A stretch of 64,000 bases of DNA, taken from Paraphysoderma sedebokerense (Eukaryota > Blastocladiomycota > Physodermatomycetes > Physodermatales > Physodermataceae). This document shows, piece after piece, positions 26,648 through 35,804 of this stretch. Below the pieces are notes generated by a model, which was not told the origin of the DNA, ran no database searches, and worked only from the letters and a program-made list of their open reading frames with translations. Position 1 is the first letter of the stretch. Every line of letters begins with the position of its first letter. Location: contig JAHLJZ010000055.1 in assembly GCA_025602915.1 (NCBI GenBank), forward strand, positions 1 through 64,000, read 5' to 3'. Made by a program: the position numbers and the translations under genes.

Positions 26648-27692
26648 TTTATGGATATGGATTCTTTTGAAGCTTCTCTTGTGTGTCCTCTTGTGCGAGT
26701 TGAGATTGTGCTTCATTCGGTTTTTTTTTTTTTTTTTTTTTTTGTTTTTTTTTTTTTTTTCGAACTTTTTTTTTTTTTTTTTTTTTGTTTTTTTTTAATT
26801 CTTATGATGTGAATTCTCACAGTCTAGAATTCTCGTCCATTATGGTATTATTCTATCGTTGTAAATTTTCTAGATTTTGTCCCTTCCTATTTTCTTTGTT
26901 CGCTTTCACAATTAGACTTAGTTCTGCAGAATTCTATCTTTGTTTTATGTCGATTTCATTTGTAATAAGTATTCCTGATTTTATATGAAATAATGAATAA
27001 ACAAGTGCATATAATTCTTATCATTTGTTGCTCTTGTTATCCTTGTCAAAGTGTGATGTGGTGACGTTTGGAACTTTGAAACATCCAGACACGAGAAAGA
27101 GTTTCGAAAAAGGACACACAATTTTTTAATTTCAAACATCTATACAAAAAAAAAAAAATAACAGAGTACCATAACCAAAAAGTCATTTACAAATGTATCC
27201 TTTCTCAAACATCCGACATATACACAACGCATTGATTTTCATAAAAAACTGGTTAAAGTACCATGATAAGTCTTTTTCTTTTTCTTCTCTTCTCTTTCTT
27301 TGTTTCTAGCACGCTGTTGTTCATTCTATTACCAAAAAGCTTGACAGCTTCGACCCACCAGTGACTTTTAAACATGACCTTCCCTGAGGGATGGAGAAAA
27401 AGAAGTAAAACAAAATAACAATATTTACGACCGTCACTAAATTCCTGTCCCGTATGCTCAAGTTTGAATAAAGATTTAGACTTGGCATGTACAGATCCAC
27501 ATCAATGAAACGGTAGAAACATATAAGACTTTACTACAATTGAAGAATAAAAACCGGCGGGCAATAACCTTTTGCAGACTTTTGTCATCCCGAGCCACAT
27601 CTGATTTCAAAAAATATAGTACTTTTTGCGGGAACACAGCATACTTACAATTCAATAACAAAACATTCCACTCGAGTCAATCCAATCCACTT
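26648..27692. other. Intergenic with long oligo(dT) tracts
   Basis: This is a convergent 1.05 kb gap. It holds the T tracts at 26721-26796 and an A13 run at about 27149-27161. The rest is AT-rich and presumed 3' untranslated sequence of both flanking genes. I see no gene. Confidence 0.6.
26721..26796. repeat. Four oligo(dT) tracts separated by short interruptions
   Basis: Runs of about 23, 16, 21 and 9 T are separated by G, CGAAC and G. They lie about 75 bp after the stop of the upstream gene. They could be homopolymer slippage or a decayed poly(A) tail on the other strand, but no flanking retroelement or target-site duplication is seen. Confidence 0.85.
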
Positions 27693-30293
27693 TCAGTTAG
27701 ATAATTCGGTGGCGGCGACGTTTGTTGAGGGAGAGGGCACAACGCCGGTGTCTTTAGCACTCGCATGTGGGAACCCAGAGTTCAAATTCATCATTGAATT
27801 AGCCAACGAATTTGAGTTCGACGTTGCGACGCTCGAATTCACATTCGAATCGGCCATGTACGGATTCAAAGTCGCACCTTCGCCTATGGATTTCATTGAG
27901 CGCATTGTGTTGATTGCTTCTGTATTCGCCATTTCCATATTATTCAGCAGAGAAGGTAGCCCCATTCCGATATTCATATGAACCGGTAATGACACGGGCA
28001 TCGACATGGATGTTTGAAAATTCATGTTGGGGTTAAGGAGATTTAGGTTTGGTAGGTGAGCCATATTGAGGTTTCGGAATAGATCTTCCGCTTCAGCTGA
28101 TTGCTTGCCCACGGGATCTGATGACGGTTGATTCGAGTTGCTCGAAGGCGACTGAGTCGTCAGGTTAGATGTTGAGGGTGGAACGACCTCCATGGATGCG
28201 ACAACAGGAACAGCCGAAGAAATGGCGTCGGCTGTCGCAGTCGAGGGATCGAGTTCGTCTGAAGCATTGTTGTTCAATGAATCGCTTGCATCTTCCTCCA
28301 TCTTCATATTATCGGGCAGAGTTATTCCAAGCTGCTTTTGAATATCCGACACCCATTTCTTCACTTCTTCGAATCCTTCCAACCGTTTCTTCATTCCTTC
28401 CATTTGATTCTCCACTTGGTAATAAAACATGCCAACGGAATTCACAAGCTGATGGTGGGCTTTAGAAAGCAGATTGAATCGGTTTTCAAGGTCACGCACG
28501 TAATCATTTGTGTACTGTGAACCGTTGTCATCGATCGAGTTGACTGTCGACGATTTACCGTTACCATTGTCAAGTCGAGGTCGCTTGTGACGCTGATTGT
28601 TCTCCAAGGCTGTATGGACGGAATATCTTAGAAAGTAATTTTGACCGTCATGCCATGTATCAAATACATACCAGAAGGCGAAGATTGCATGCGTTTATTT
28701 TCGTTTACCATGGCATCCCCATCCATGGGCAACAGCCGATTGGCATCCGCATTCATACTGAGGACGTTAAATGCAGCCAGTTCTTCATCACTGGGCAAGG
28801 CTGAAATTTCCAGAATTCGATGAATTTCCCTTTTGAAATCGATACAATACTTTTTCGAATAAAACTCCAGGTCTTCGACATTCTCCATCGACAAAAATTT
28901 GGCAATCCACGGTCGTTTTCTCTCCAGCACTTGATCTCGGGTTTCCAAAGCGGTTTTAAATACAAGAAGTTTCTCCATTATATTCAAATGAGACCAAGCA
29001 ATGTAATAGGGTTCACACCCCTTCTTGGCTACTTTAATTTCTAGGGTATAGGGCGTATAGATAGGAGTTGCGTGACTTGTAGATTCTAGGTCTGCAGTTG
29101 AAGAATTGCGCCGAGAATTCCGTCGTTCTAAAGGAACATCAACAAAAGCGTCAGCCCGTCCGTCGAGCCTGTCGTGCATATATAGAATGTAGATACCTTT
29201 AAACTAAGCACACAAAAGTGATTGAGAGAGCAAAACAAAAATATTTGAATAATAAATGGAGCGATAAAATTAGTAAACGGCCACAGCGTTTATCACACAT
29301 CAGTGAACTTACGTTGCTGTTACTAGCCTTTGGCCTAGATGTGGACAGTCGAGCTCTTATTCTAGATGATTTCTTTGACATCGTGTTCTGTAAATTTACG
29401 GATAACATAGGCAGTCAGTTAGGTTATTTGAGTCAATAGCGCATCGACTAATATTGCAACATCCGAACACAATACCTCTTCCACCTCACTCCCATCGTCG
29501 TCTCTCTCTGCTTCATCACCAGACACATCAACGTTCTGATATTCAGTTCCAGATAATGCACCAACATCAACATCATTATTAGACACACCAGATGCGGAAT
29601 CGTCTAATTGAGGTATTAAGTCGTCCTGAAAAAAAAAAGAGCAGATCAGATCAGACTTTAGAATACAAAGAAGACTTGGATAATGAAGACAAAAGATCAT
29701 TGTATGCATTGCCATCCTGCAAGAATAACGTAGAAAGAGAAAAAAAATCGATCAGAGCCCCAGTCCCCCGAGTGATTTGCAAGCCGCTCAGGACTTGACG
29801 ACCGTTTGTGTCCCGCCTCCAACGAATCACTGGCTGAGTACTGATCCAAGATATATGCAGTATACAATATCGAGCCATTCATATACTCAAAAAAAATGAA
29901 AAAATATCCCGTGGAGCGGAAATACAAAAGATAGAGAACATGATCAAAAATTTTGCATACCCTGAGAACTGGCTTGAATTTCATAGCTAATTTGTATTCG
30001 TCCAACAGGCTCACCAGGATCTCTTCATCTACAAACAATTTCATTGATGCTTGGCTCTTTGTGAAGCGGCGGTATCGAGATAGGTCATCTTCCTCCAGCA
30101 TCAGTCGATCATATTGCCTCCGATTGAGCTTTTTTCTCACCCGATTGTAAACGCTCTCTTCGCTGACAGCAGCACAGACGGAGATGAGGGGGTAATAGAG
30201 TTTCTGGTCCTGCTCGATTGCATATATGAGGGTATCATTGACTTGAACGGGCCGAACGCCGAAATCTGGTGCGGCGGTGTGAACAACGGCCAT
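27693..30293 (-). CDS. Uncharacterised probable nuclear protein, multi-exon
   Basis: I do not recognise this protein. The first exon (about 29959-30293) codes a compact 110-residue region with DFGVRPVQVNDTLIYAIEQ, YYPLISVCAAVSEESVYNRV, KKLNRRQYDRLMLEEDDL and VSLLDEYKLAMKFKPVLR. Middle exons add an acidic Asp/Glu-rich segment (about 29482-29627) and a basic one (MSKKSSRIRARLSTSRPK). A second folded-looking region (28670-29200) has YTLEIKVAKKGCEPYYIAWSHL and WIAKFLSMENVEDLEFY. The last exon (27693-28607) begins ENNQRHKRPRLDNGNGK, a likely nuclear localisation signal. It then has a coiled-coil-like part (LENRFNLLSKAHHQLVNSV, VENQMEGMKKRLEGFEEVKKW) and an Asn/Ser-rich tail. The final intron (28608-28672) splices in frame. 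Acidic, basic and coiled-coil parts suggest a chromatin or transcription role, but nothing proves it. Middle exon borders are approximate. Confidence 0.65.
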
Positions 30294-31432
30294 TGTGAAG
30301 ATGGGGAAAGCAGTGGGTCGGGCAGCGGGACGAGGGCAGGGACAGATGCGGTTCCGAGGGAGGATATATCAACGCCGAACGAGGGAGGATGGGCGGGCAC
30401 TCGCGGAGTATGTATATCAGCAGCAGAAAAAGCGTCTGCGAATGATGCGGAGAGGGAACGATGGGAATTCCCTCTCTCGCCCGAGGAACGCTCGTCGGCT
30501 GCGGTCAACACTCGCTCGGCCCGGCGCTGATTTATTGCTTTTATTATTTTTATTGCGTTATTTATGTATAGAATACAGATTCAATTAGCACTTGATCACT
30601 GCATTCAACAGGAATACTGCATCTTGCTGTATGCACCGTTGGTTGCCAGACGAGTAGGTATAAATGCGTCTCATCAACAGCACTGGTTCTCAATGGGGCC
30701 ATCATGGACACTTTAAATTGTGATCATGCTCAAGAGGTTTCCTCTACAATTGCCAGAAAGAGTGCAAATGTATGAAACCAACGAGAGCAATCATGCTCGT
30801 TCGGAGCAAAGAACGGCCCGATGAATACACTGTAAGGACCTCGGCAAATTAACTTTTTCGTAAGAAGGTGTTGATTATCTTTAACGTTCCAGAAGTGGTG
30901 TGAGCGAAATCGCACAATTGCGCAATTAAAAGTTTAAAAGCTGCTTAATGTGTTGAAGAAGCTTCTGCGCAAGCTGCTGTCTGATGTCTCTGACTCGACT
31001 CATCGCTTTTCCATGAATGATGAATGATGTCGGGGTTTCCCTTTCCGAGATGGTTCTGCTCACAACTGTGCATCAACATAGACAACAATAATGGGTAATG
31101 ATTCTGTATTCCATTTTGATCGAATCGACCATCTCGGAATATGATAACCCCACATTCGCAACGTGCAGCTTATTCAGGTCTTTCGTGATGTCCGCTGCGA
31201 GCCTGGCACTATCGTGAGTGGTTAGCTGTATCATGCTTATTTTGGATTCCGCTGTAGTGCAACTATATATAGAACGTCTCTGAGCCTTATGCTATCCTTA
31301 CTTCACTGTCACATCTTTGTAACTGAGTTGTCGAAAGCAACTTTTCGAACAGTAAGGTTGAAGATATCTGACGACAGTCACGATGCTAAGTGGTCCGACA
31401 ATAGGAACGACGCCTGCTAATCATCCATCGTT
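30294..31432. promoter_or_regulatory. Upstream region between nuclear protein gene and the tandem membrane-protein array
   Basis: This is 1.14 kb with divergent starts at both ends. The part near 30300-30530 is G-rich and shows overlapping open frames that look like chance. An imperfect inverted repeat lies at 31032-31054 and 31128-31151. A TATA-like TATATATA is at 31264-31271, 162 bp before the first array start codon. No gene is supported. Confidence 0.5.
31032..31151. repeat. Imperfect inverted repeat, about 23 bp arms
   Basis: The left arm (31032-31054) has GGGGTT then TTCCGAGATGGT. The right arm (31128-31151) has ACCATCTCGGAA then AACCCC. Eighteen arm bases pair exactly around a short unmatched spacer of five or six bases, with about 73 bp between arms. 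It could form a hairpin or be a remnant of a small transposable element; no target-site duplication is evident. Confidence 0.6.
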
Positions 31433-32284
31433 ATGAACGTTGATTGGAACCGAAAATCATCACATATGTGTAGGCTCTACACAACCATTCTGCTAGCTAT
31501 ATTACTTTTAGAATCCCTGCCGATATTGTTAGTGTCTGCTCAAAGTTCCTCGTCGAATCATGTAGCCAGTATATCTTCGGCGCTCACATCCTCAGCAACT
31601 CCAACCTTCGTCACAGTATTAATAGAGACAACAGTATCAGCGCACGAAATATTTCCCACTATAATGCCAAACTTCTTCACGCTCCTTCCGACGACACCGA
31701 AAATCGAAAGCAACAACCCTGGAATAAATGCGGGGAGTGTAATTCAAAATGACAATAATAACGCTGGATACCATGACATTTATGTGCCTTTAGGAGTTTG
31801 CGGCGGTATTATAGCATTATTCATCCTTGGAATTTTGGGATCAAAATATTACCACGGTCGCAAGAGAAAACAATGGAAACAACAACTCAAATTGGCTGAC
31901 AACGGCAAAAATAGGCAACAGAGGTTGACGATTTTAGGTTCTAGATCTACACTGAAATTACAACTAAACGATCAACCAAACGACTGCAATATAGAAAAAG
32001 TATCGAAGGCAAACCATTTAGAAATTATGCAGCCAGAATTGACAGTTCCGCTATCATCTCCTGGTTCCAGCAGTGCCAGTACGGTCATTGATCTTTCGAG
32101 GACACCTCCAGATATTGAAAATGATACGCCGATACACGAAAAGGCGGATTCCATAGAAGTCTTGATATCAGATATCCACGGTCGCCACTCATCTGACTCA
32201 ATATTAGTATTAGATTTTAGTAAAGATATTGCAGACATGAGGATAGATTTCAATACTAGAGATGTTGATTCTGTTTATGTATAG
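31433..32284 (+). CDS. Tandem family member 1: type I single-pass membrane protein
   Basis: This is an intronless gene for 283 residues. The N-terminus has a signal peptide (TTILLAILLLESLPILLVSAQ, likely cleaved after Ala). A Ser/Thr-rich ectodomain follows, with the family motif VLIETTVSAHEIFPTIMPN at about residues 62-80, then an Asn-rich linker. A transmembrane helix, VPLGVCGGIIALFILGILG, starts at about residue 119 and is followed by the stop-transfer sequence RKRK. The cytoplasmic tail of about 140 residues has Ser-rich acidic stretches and ends RDVDSVYV. It is the first of four neighbours in the same orientation sharing the signal-peptide end, the Pro-Thr motif and the membrane segment. 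I know no named family for it. A surface receptor, adhesin anchor or signalling protein are all possible. A TATA-like box lies upstream. Confidence 0.75.
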   Translation: MNVDWNRKSSHMCRLYTTILLAILLLESLPILLVSAQSSSSNHVASISSALTSSATPTFVTVLIETTVSAHEIFPTIMPNFFTLLPTTPKIESNNPGINAGSVIQNDNNNAGYHDIYVPLGVCGGIIALFILGILGSKYYHGRKRKQWKQQLKLADNGKNRQQRLTILGSRSTLKLQLNDQPNDCNIEKVSKANHLEIMQPELTVPLSSPGSSSASTVIDLSRTPPDIENDTPIHEKADSIEVLISDIHGRHSSDSILVLDFSKDIADMRIDFNTRDVDSVYV

Positions 32285-32841
32285 TAGGAGAACCAATGAA
32301 GACAATTTGTATATTTAGAATGTAAATATGAATCTGTAAACTACATGATGTCTGATAGAAGTTAAATATAGTATGAAAGGAGAATGATATTTCAGCATGA
32401 ATTAGTTATAGTGGGGTGCATACTCGGCCAATTATCGTTTCTAAAAATGGAAAACTCGCCACATGCTGACTATTCACAGCTAACCTCGCGAATACTCATT
32501 ATGTAAGATTCCCGATACCAATTGTTGATTAATCAGAGCGAATATAAGCACTACTAACTTTCACACATTCTTTGAATTGAAATAAGCGACAAAGATGCGA
32601 AAGTACTAATTTCCAGAAGAATCGCTTTGGTTGGCTTGTGATTATCCGGAGAATACAATTCCGTGCTCCTTTGGTACCACGCGCAATTACTGCGATGTCG
32701 CTGCCATTTTTTAACCTTTGATTTAGTTCGGACAAACTTACATGAAAAAGAAACTTCTTGCAGTTTTCATTTAGAAGATACTTTATAAATTAATTAGAAT
32801 TTTCTCATTTCAAACGCTAATTGTAAGCTACGCAGGTCGTC
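32285..32841. promoter_or_regulatory. Spacer between array members 1 and 2
   Basis: This is a 557 bp AT-rich spacer. TTTATAAA at 32782-32789, 53 bp before the next start codon, is the probable TATA box of member 2. No degenerate extra copy of the family is recognisable. Confidence 0.45.
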
Positions 32842-33867
32842 ATGCAAATTCCGCTCAAGTTCCGCTCAAGTTCCGCTCAAGTTCAGCGTCGACATATACT
32901 TTCAACCTTCATTCAGACATTCATCTTTCTGACGCTGCTTCACTCGATAGTCATCAAAGTTGAGGCACAAGTCGCAGATAGTTCAAAGGCACCTTCCCTT
33001 ACAGTACCTCAGAACCCTGCATTCCCATTCAATCCCGCCGCACCTTCTTTACCACCCAAGACATCCAGTTCATCCAGCATAATAAATTTAGTGCATACGA
33101 CGGTACAAATAGAAGCGTTGCTCCCCACGGCTGTTACAGATTTGCTAGGGAAAACTCAAAAAAACAGTAATTCAGGGATTAGCTCTGGACCAGCGGGTTC
33201 TCTGACTTCAGATTTCAACCCGGTCGCCGATAAAATCAATGAAGAGACCGCAACTAAAAAAGGCGGGCTGCTAAATTCGGATATTGTCATACCTATAGCT
33301 GTCATAGCTGGTATTATTGTACTCGCTACAGTTGGATTTATGTTGGTTCGAACAGCTAAAAGACCTCGAGGAGACATATCGAAGAAAACACTTAATGAAG
33401 GAAACCAATACAATGCGCATCCAAGCGATATCGAGAAAGGCGGCAAGAAAACCGATGCGAAAACCATAAAGTCAGATAAAAAACGTTTGACAATGTACCC
33501 ATCAAAGCATAGCAAGAACAGAAAGTTATCCATGATTTCGATCGAAACAATTAGAGAATCATTAAACGACAAAAATGAAACTAGTGTTACCCCAGATTTG
33601 GAAGATGTAGAATTAGCGGATTCAGTTCGAAGTTCGAAATGGAATTTCTTGCACAACATGGCAGTATCAGAACTTGTTGATATTGACGGCGAAATTAGAC
33701 ATTCATTTCGGTTCAAACGATTGGAACATATTGAAAGTCCAAGGCAATCCATGGCTAGTGTGAAACATGTGGATTCGGGGAGAATTAGTCGTAGGAGTCA
33801 ATTGATGTCAATGTACTATAATCGGGAGTCTGTGGTACAACATGCTGTACCAAGACACTCTGAATGA
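32842..33867 (+). CDS. Tandem family member 2: type I single-pass membrane protein
   Basis: This is an intronless gene for 341 residues, the longest of the four. Residues 4-14 are encoded by three exact 11-bp tandem copies. The signal peptide is hydrophobic (FIQTFIFLTLLHSIVIKVEAQ). The ectodomain is Pro/Ser-rich and carries the family motif INLVHTTVQIEALLPTAVTD at about residues 85-104. The membrane segment reads SDIVIPIAVIAGIIVLATVGFML, then basic residues. The cytoplasmic tail of about 180 residues starts basic, contains SDIEKGGKK (compare GDIEQG in member 3), is rich in Ser with Arg/Lys and ends VPRHSE. Many RxxS-like sites suggest phosphorylation. It shares domain order with its three neighbours but has very low overall identity outside the motif and the helix. 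Confidence 0.75.
   Translation: MQIPLKFRSSSAQVQRRHILSTFIQTFIFLTLLHSIVIKVEAQVADSSKAPSLTVPQNPAFPFNPAAPSLPPKTSSSSSIINLVHTTVQIEALLPTAVTDLLGKTQKNSNSGISSGPAGSLTSDFNPVADKINEETATKKGGLLNSDIVIPIAVIAGIIVLATVGFMLVRTAKRPRGDISKKTLNEGNQYNAHPSDIEKGGKKTDAKTIKSDKKRLTMYPSKHSKNRKLSMISIETIRESLNDKNETSVTPDLEDVELADSVRSSKWNFLHNMAVSELVDIDGEIRHSFRFKRLEHIESPRQSMASVKHVDSGRISRRSQLMSMYYNRESVVQHAVPRHSE
32851..32883 (+). repeat. Three exact 11-bp tandem copies inside a start region
   Basis: CCGCTCAAGTT is repeated three times without change, just after the start codon of array member 2. Because 3 x 11 is a multiple of three, the frame is kept although each copy is read in a different frame (PLKFRSSSAQV). It looks recent. 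Confidence 0.95.
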
Positions 33868-34662
33868 TAATGTGTAAAGCCGATTACAGAAACTTGTAAT
33901 ACTGTAAAAACAAAAGTTTGTGACTTTCTCATAATTATCTGCGAAATGCGAGTCCCATCTCTTTGCAATCGCTCGATTTCAACAATTATTCAAAATGATT
34001 AGCAATGGCATGCTGTCAGTATTTGAGAATATAAAATATGTTCAAAGTAAAGCTTCATTAAGTTTAGTTTAGGTTCTTCGTGGAAGCAGTGAATTACTGG
34101 CACATGACAAAGGACGGCAATACCACAATAGCATATACAAATGGCAGGTGCTTTTATGAATCCAAAGAAATCTGAGTTAAGATATCAAGAGGATAGTTAA
34201 TTCTTGCAGAGCAGGTGTCTATACTCTTGAGAAACAAAAAAGGTTGAGTTTTGTTCTAAAAATAGAAGATGTCAAACAATTATTCATCGAAGCCTTCGAT
34301 TTACGTTTAATCTTTACAACAATAATCATAATCACAATGGACTAATCAAAATTGGCTAATTGAATTTCATTTAAACAATAATAATGCGTGTCTGTTTTTA
34401 GCAACCGATAACCATGCAAAAATTGGCCTCATAGATTAATTGACTGAAGAATCGTCATGAATGGCTCGCTGCTCTGCCATGTTATGCTCGTGCAATATAG
34501 CTCGACACGCGCAGGAAAAAGTTAAGTTCCAAGGGAAGCTTCTTTTTTTATCTGTACTTATATAAAGTGTAATGCCTGAACTTAAACTACTAAGAAATTA
34601 GAAATCTCTCTATATACTTGTCCAAAGCCGATTCAAATAATCCCATCCACCCACAAAACATC
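33868..34662. promoter_or_regulatory. Spacer between array members 2 and 3
   Basis: This is a 795 bp AT-rich spacer. TATATAAA at 34559-34566 lies 97 bp before the ATG of member 3 and is its probable TATA box. A small hairpin, ATGGC ... GCCAT, is at about 34460-34479. No gene is seen. Confidence 0.45.
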
Positions 34663-35226
34663 ATGCAGAATTGTCTCAAATCATCCATCAAAAATATCTC
34701 ACAACAGGGAATATTCTCCTTTCTGATCAAAGTTGTCATGTTCTTTACGCTCTTGAACATTACTAGCGTTAAGGCTCAAAATTTAAATACTCCAACAAGT
34801 TCGACTCTATCATCTGCAATTCAGACTTTAACGCCCACTCCCTCCACCATCGCATCGAATGCTAGGAGGTTTAACTCAATGACTATGGTAATTCAAGCAA
34901 CCATACCGATAGAAAGAATCTTACCAACAATTGTGACGGATATGTTGGAAAAATCGAGAGCCATGGACACGTCAGGGGGTGACTCTGGATCAGAAAGTTC
35001 ATCTGATGGGCCTATCTCCGAATTATTCAAGGGGCAAGGAGCAACTACAAATGATGGATCAGATGTTATTATTCCTCTTGCTGCTACTGGCGGTGTCATA
35101 GTTTTCGTCGCAGTGGTGGGGCTAGTCATCTCCCAAGTATCCAAGAGGAGGATAGCTAATATTTCAGCTGCATCGGATAAAAAGCCGAAATCCGTAAAGG
35201 CAGGGGATATCGAGCAGGGTGTCTAG
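34663..35226 (+). CDS. Tandem family member 3: type I single-pass membrane protein, short tail
   Basis: This is an intronless gene for 187 residues. The open frame extends further upstream, but the first ATG is at 34663 (MQNCLKSSIKN). The signal peptide is FSFLIKVVMFFTLLNITSVKAQ. The Ser/Thr-rich ectodomain has the family motif MVIQATIPIERILPTIVTDM. It is followed by a Gly/Ser-acidic linker and the membrane helix DVIIPLAATGGVIVFVAVVGLVI with KRR after it. The cytoplasmic tail is only about 30 residues, ending AGDIEQGV. It keeps the same three conserved modules as its neighbours but lacks their long tail, so it may act as a partner or decoy form. That idea is inference. Confidence 0.72.
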   Translation: MQNCLKSSIKNISQQGIFSFLIKVVMFFTLLNITSVKAQNLNTPTSSTLSSAIQTLTPTPSTIASNARRFNSMTMVIQATIPIERILPTIVTDMLEKSRAMDTSGGDSGSESSSDGPISELFKGQGATTNDGSDVIIPLAATGGVIVFVAVVGLVISQVSKRRIANISAASDKKPKSVKAGDIEQGV

Positions 35227-35804
35227 TTATTTGTAGTGGTACGGCAAATAATACATGTAGACATACGATACTAGTCGACGCAACATATTCGCCACATTAG
35301 AATTAAACCATATTTGTGCGATTGCCTGTACAATAGATACTTATATACAAGAAAGCTTCCATAATATTCATACTGCAACAAATTGACATGTGGGGTTCGA
35401 GTTTTATGTACATTTTTATACTATTCATGATCTATCATTACTCGCACACGATTTGTAGTGAACATTGGGAGGCCACACGACCTTATGTGTATTCAAATAA
35501 AGTAAGTGGTAGTAAATCAACATGTCGGACCATCTTTCATCCCATTTCATCCCAAGAAAGTTCAATAAATAAGCTAACAATCACCACAATTATAATTTGC
35601 CGAAGAATGGCCATGAAATGGCTTGGCATTATCGCAGTTTCCAGGTGATGAGCTAGCCTGTTTACCACACGCAGCAAGTACTATGCTCCACATTTGGAAA
35701 AACTTATTTCCTTTCATTTAAATTAACCATATTCCCACCGTTCAGAATCAACACAGCACTAGATACTACATAGAATATATAGAATATCTTCTACTCATCG
35801 ACAT
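35227..35804. promoter_or_regulatory. Spacer between array members 3 and 4
   Basis: This is a 578 bp spacer. TATATAG at 35776-35782 lies only 23 bp before the first ATG of member 4, so transcription from it could start at or after that codon. An 86-residue open frame at 35388-35648 has no family features and is probably chance. Confidence 0.45.

Noticed and set aside
26721-26796. Retroelement tail
   Set aside because: Only the T tracts are present; no element body, terminal repeat or target duplication is visible, so I list it only as a simple repeat.
30114-30530. 138-codon plus-strand frame at the start of the nuclear protein gene
   Set aside because: It is largely antisense to the first exon of that gene and rich in Gly/Ser/Arg; most likely chance.
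35388-35648. 86-codon frame between array members 3 and 4, considered as a broken fifth copy
   Set aside because: It lacks the Pro-Thr motif, the conserved helix and the signal-peptide end of the family.
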